From: Cyanophora paradoxa
Lineage: Eukaryota > Glaucocystophyceae > Cyanophorales > Cyanophoraceae
DNA: 64,000 bases
Direction: 5' to 3'
Assembly: GCA_004431415.1 (NCBI GenBank)
Contig: QPMI01000521.1
Location: 168,861 to 232,860, forward strand
The position numbers were made by a program, and so were the translations under genes. Below are positions 61,441 through 64,000 of the stretch, piece by piece. Under the pieces are notes generated by a model. The model was given only the letters and a program-made list of their open reading frames with translations, did no database searches and was not told the DNA's origin. Position 1 is the first letter of the stretch; each line of letters begins with the position of its first letter.

Positions 61441-61620
61441 TGACTACTTGACTGTGAATATTGAAGCAAACCTACCAAATCATCCTACTTCTAATGTTGT
61501 TTTGGATTGGATTGATAACCACACACACACAAAGATGAGATCACAGATTTTGCACATGATCATTTATGGGAGCATATAACAAATCCCCCTCAACCTTCCC
61601 GCCCAGTTCACACACTCATG
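61440..61620 (+). pseudogene. Fibre segment with HxH motifs (frame-broken)
   Basis: Short coding pieces in shifting frames include LDWIDNHTHT, EITDFAHDHLWEHITNPP and PVHTHDYSEIT, all of the fibre HxH style. They link the pentapeptide run to module 2. No start codon or uninterrupted frame. Confidence 0.4.
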
Positions 61621-62260
61621 ACTACTCAGAGATCACAACTCTATCACAGACACATTTGGAGTGAAATAGATGAACAGCCAGTATTCGCACAATTGAATGC
61701 AATCGGAAACGTTTTTAATGGAGTCACACTTTACCAATCGATTAATACACCTGAAAGGCTATTTTTGAATGATCATTATGTTAGTCTCAATGGGACTTTT
61801 ACAGGTCAAACAGGCACTCCAATGAGGGAACTCTTGCAGTAAGATTACCCAGGGATCCAATTGTAAATGGAGTTTATGATGGCGATTTCAATGTAGAGTA
61901 AATGATACTTTCCCAGTATCTATGTAACGAATTATCACCCAGGTGAAACAGGACAAGTAGAGAATTTCTCGGCAGCAATACAAGTAAATGTAACAGATCA
62001 AAGTGCATATGATGGAGCAAGACCTAAAATAGTTTTCACAAGGGAGAAAGTTGTTAACTATCTTCCCGTTGCAGGACAACCACAGATGATCACGGTAAAT
62101 GTGAGATGGCGTGGATAAAAACGACATCAGGTGGCGCTTAGAGTCAATCAAAGAATGGCGGCAAAAAACTTACACAATACCACCCTTTCGGGTGTGGTTA
62201 CAGATGATTACCTTACCAATAAAGGATATCTTACGACCGCGGATTTAAGCAGTTATGCAA
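61618..62260 (+). pseudogene. Fibre module 2 (frame-broken duplicate of module 1)
   Basis: HIWSEIDEQPVFAQLNAIGN leads into VTLYQSINTPERLFLNDHYV with SLNGTFTGQ, the counterpart of module 1's LYQTCNVPERIFLNHHYV. After breaks, DQSAYDGARPKIVFTREKVV and CEMAWIKTTSGG match SSLDGSRPMIVFSRDKYS and AELAWIKTDYGG. RVNQRMAAKNLHNTTLSGVV with TDDYLTNKGYLT matches the module 1 end. The shared DNA is clearly homologous but diverged, so the duplication is old and decay followed. Confidence 0.55.
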
Positions 62261-62673
62261 CCGATGCAGAATTAGCGGCGGCACTTGCGAATTATCTACC
62301 TCTCACAGGTGGAACTGTTAACAGGAACTGTGAATGCTACCACTTTACAAATTGGTGGAACCACAATACCAAAATGTTACGTTTTGACCAATTAGATGTG
62401 GTTTCGACAGATAGAAGCGCAAATAATTGGAATTTAGGGTGGACACCAAGAACAGGTCAAGCAGGATGTTACACAACACCACAAAATGATGAAGATTGCA
62501 GTGCTTGTTGGATGAGGTGGAATGTCCCCACAGGAATGAAAACGTTTTATATTCAAACCATGTGTTGGTCTAATTGTAGATATTTTGACATCTATGGTCA
62601 AACAGCCAATGGTAATCAACATTTCCTTCGGCGTTTAAATTGTTTATCAAGGTATTCAAGCATCAGTACATGA
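62131..62673 (+). CDS. Fibre segment with first CW-NCRYF domain
   Basis: A 180-codon open stretch with no good start of its own. The phage-fibre linker KGYLTTADLSSYATDAELAA, ALANYLPLTGGTV is followed by a domain holding WMRWNVPTGMKTFYIQTMCW and SNCRYFDIYGQTANG, then HFLRRLN. The same domain recurs at about 63,290-63,480 and 63,790-63,970. After 62,673 the frame is lost, with GRKGRIHLTGVFGW continuing in another frame. Confidence 0.55.
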   Translation: MALRVNQRMAAKNLHNTTLSGVVTDDYLTNKGYLTTADLSSYATDAELAAALANYLPLTGGTVNRNCECYHFTNWWNHNTKMLRFDQLDVVSTDRSANNWNLGWTPRTGQAGCYTTPQNDEDCSACWMRWNVPTGMKTFYIQTMCWSNCRYFDIYGQTANGNQHFLRRLNCLSRYSSIST

Positions 62674-62689
62674 TGGAACACAATCCAGT

Positions 62690-63562
62690 ATACTTTTCAT
62701 CTCTATAAATTGTGAGTTTTACACAAAAATATATGTTCAAGGTCGAAAAGGTAGAATCCATCTTACAGGTGTTTTTGGGTGGAGTAGACAGAGGGCAACA
62801 GATAATGAGATTGGGATGATCTCTTGGGATAATATATTTAGTAAACCATCATTGTACTCAGCCGCAGACCTTCCAGCAACAGCAAAATGGACAACTAACA
62901 CATGGTTAAAATCAACAGACAATATAGAAAGATTTTGGTTTGGTAATAATGATTGTACATATATACGAGGGAGAACAAATGGAGATAATGCGTGTGTTGT
63001 ATTCAGAAACTCAGCAGATGCTACAATTTTACAATCATATGAAAACGGCAACCTTGCGATTACTAATACTGTGTCAGCTCCAACCATAAGTGGAACGATT
63101 ATTAATGGGGGTTCAATTAATGCGACTACAAATTATAAATTTGGCGACAAAACAATGCCCCGATGTGTAGAATATGACGCAATTGTTGCAGGAAATTCGC
63201 CACATGGTTATGCAGGAGGTTGGGGTTTTGAAGGTGGAACAGCATGGGAACCCTACTATAATTACGGTGGGTATGCTTCCAATAATGAGAGTGGCGACAC
63301 TGTTGTTAACGGCTCATGGATTGATTACACAATACCCACTGATTTATATACGGGAACAGCCCACTTAACATATCTCCCTTGGGTAAATTGTCGTTACTTT
63401 GAGATTTGGGGAATCAATAGACAAGGTAATGCGGTTTTCATTGCAAGAGTGAATAGTTATCATCAATATGAAGCGCACCAGATGGAAACCACAATGGTTT
63501 ACAAAATGTCCCTATTATGTTGGGAAATCGCTTTACTCGCCTTCGTATTATTCCAAAGGTAG
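62690..63562 (+). CDS. Fibre segment with second CW-NCRYF domain
   Basis: ISWDNIFSKPSLYSAADLPA (from 62,816) starts with the W-D-N-I-x-x-K-P shaft motif. A middle part (TNTWLKSTDNIERFWFGNND, TVSAPTISGTIINGGSINAT) is followed by a domain with GDTVVNGSWIDYTIPTDLYT and LPWVNCRYFEIWGINRQGNA, VFIARVNSYHQ. The frame then shifts near 63,480, so the last residues before the stop at 63,562 are out of register. It is probably one segment of a very long fibre protein. Confidence 0.55.
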   Translation: MLFISINCEFYTKIYVQGRKGRIHLTGVFGWSRQRATDNEIGMISWDNIFSKPSLYSAADLPATAKWTTNTWLKSTDNIERFWFGNNDCTYIRGRTNGDNACVVFRNSADATILQSYENGNLAITNTVSAPTISGTIINGGSINATTNYKFGDKTMPRCVEYDAIVAGNSPHGYAGGWGFEGGTAWEPYYNYGGYASNNESGDTVVNGSWIDYTIPTDLYTGTAHLTYLPWVNCRYFEIWGINRQGNAVFIARVNSYHQYEAHQMETTMVYKMSLLCWEIALLAFVLFQR

Positions 63563-64000
63563 GAAGAGTTCACATTATGGGCATTGGATTTACTCGCACT
63601 TGGACAGGAAGTAGTTATGGTGGTCACACAGGTTATGTTTCTTGGGATAACATTTATAGTAAACCAAATCTACTAACTCCAAGTTTAGTGGGAAACATTA
63701 TAGGTTTTGATACTTGGAGTGGAACAGGTAGTGGTGGTCTATCATTCAGTGGTTCTTGGGAACAGGTTGGACAGCTTCTGTTTCTAATCCTGTGGATGGA
63801 TTTTATAGTATTGTTGAAGGTGATTCAACAAGTGGAGATTGGGCGCAAATTGAAGTCCCCGCAAATATGCAAACATGTCACGTTCAATATTTGTGTTGGA
63901 CGAATTGTAGATATTTTGATATTGGAGGTTATCGATCGGGTAGATGGTTCCACATTATGCGTGTAAATACTTACCAGGCTATCTCAAATTATGCATCCGC
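63517..64000 (+). pseudogene. Fibre segment with third CW-NCRYF domain, runs off the window
   Basis: RVHIMGIGFTRTWTGSSYGG leads to YVSWDNIYSKPNLLTPSLVG, a second copy of the WDNI(F/Y)SKP block, then SGTGSGGLSFSGSWEQ. In shifted frames EGDSTSGDWAQIEVPANMQT and CWTNCRYFDIGGYRSGRW, FHIMRVNTYQAISNYAS follow to the window edge. At least two frame changes are visible (about 63,760 and 63,900). The right end of the gene is outside the window. Confidence 0.5.

Noticed and set aside
30500-64000. Search for an adenovirus-like cysteine protease (ADE), a usual Polinton gene, as a separate gene in either element.
   Set aside because: No gene with the expected His-Asp-Cys layout was found; the only protease-like regions are the OTU-like parts inside the two large replication proteins. 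It may lie outside the window.

Overview
The window joins two very different kinds of DNA. Positions 1 to about 29,960 are GC-rich nuclear DNA of a unicellular, probably flagellate eukaryote, most likely an alga. Its genes are split by short GT-AG (some GC-AG) introns. They include a COP1-type E3 ligase, a SHIPPO/STPG-repeat (flagellar-type) protein, a mitochondrial SLC25 carrier and an SK-like K+ channel. The C-rich introns and occasional GC donors resemble those of haptophytes or similar algae, but the lineage cannot be fixed from this sequence. From about 30,000 to the right edge the DNA is AT-rich and intronless, with densely packed genes of integrated Polinton-like viruses (Preplasmiviricota type: double-jelly-roll capsid, A32-like ATPase, protein-primed PolB, rve integrase).

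Host part: a large multi-exon secreted or surface repeat protein (minus strand, about 75-10,240); palindrome-rich intergenic DNA; a SHIPPO-repeat gene (minus, 12,165-14,336); divergently from it, an SLC25A34/35-like carrier with EF-hands at its C-terminus (plus, 14,396 to about 19,580); COP1 (minus, 21,083 to about 24,650); an unrecognised cysteine-containing gene (minus, about 25,630-26,860); and the pore and C-terminal half of a K+ channel (minus, 28,578-29,925). The viral DNA begins in the intron directly upstream of the K+ channel pore exon, so the 5' half of that gene is not next to it.

Viral part: two elements lie side by side, each with its own capsid set. Element A (about 30,000-42,500) has a tandem-repeat left end, two small paralogous basic proteins, a packaging ATPase, a major capsid protein (MCP), a penton-like protein, small basic proteins, an 854-aa protein with an OTU-like protease region and possible polymerase motifs, and an SF1 helicase. 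A GC-rich 2.45-kb retroelement-like insertion with a 17-bp target-site duplication splits its MCP; the reading frame is intact on both sides of the insertion. The helicase ends inside a 97-nt hairpin and lacks the C-terminal helicase domain. Element B (about 42,500 to beyond the window) has two penton-like proteins, an MCP with one frameshift, an ATPase, a primase-SF3 helicase, a protein-primed PolB carrying OTU-like and zinc modules, and a D,D-35-E integrase. Its right part holds a decayed patatin-discoidin phospholipase gene and a long array of phage-tail-fibre-like modules broken by many frameshifts.

The genes of each element form a plausible virion and replication programme. Capsid and packaging genes sit together. 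Replication genes are preceded by a shared A-rich TGAC box in both elements, which resembles an early promoter. Element B's genes often begin in the context TAAAGATGCC. Three copies of a ~105-bp palindromic GTGACGCC element flank B's capsid-helicase block in opposite orientations. The most unusual features are the viral phospholipase with a discoidin domain, the fibre array with repeated CW-NCRYF domains and HxH repeats, and the pairing of two divergent capsid lineages with different replication modules at one locus.
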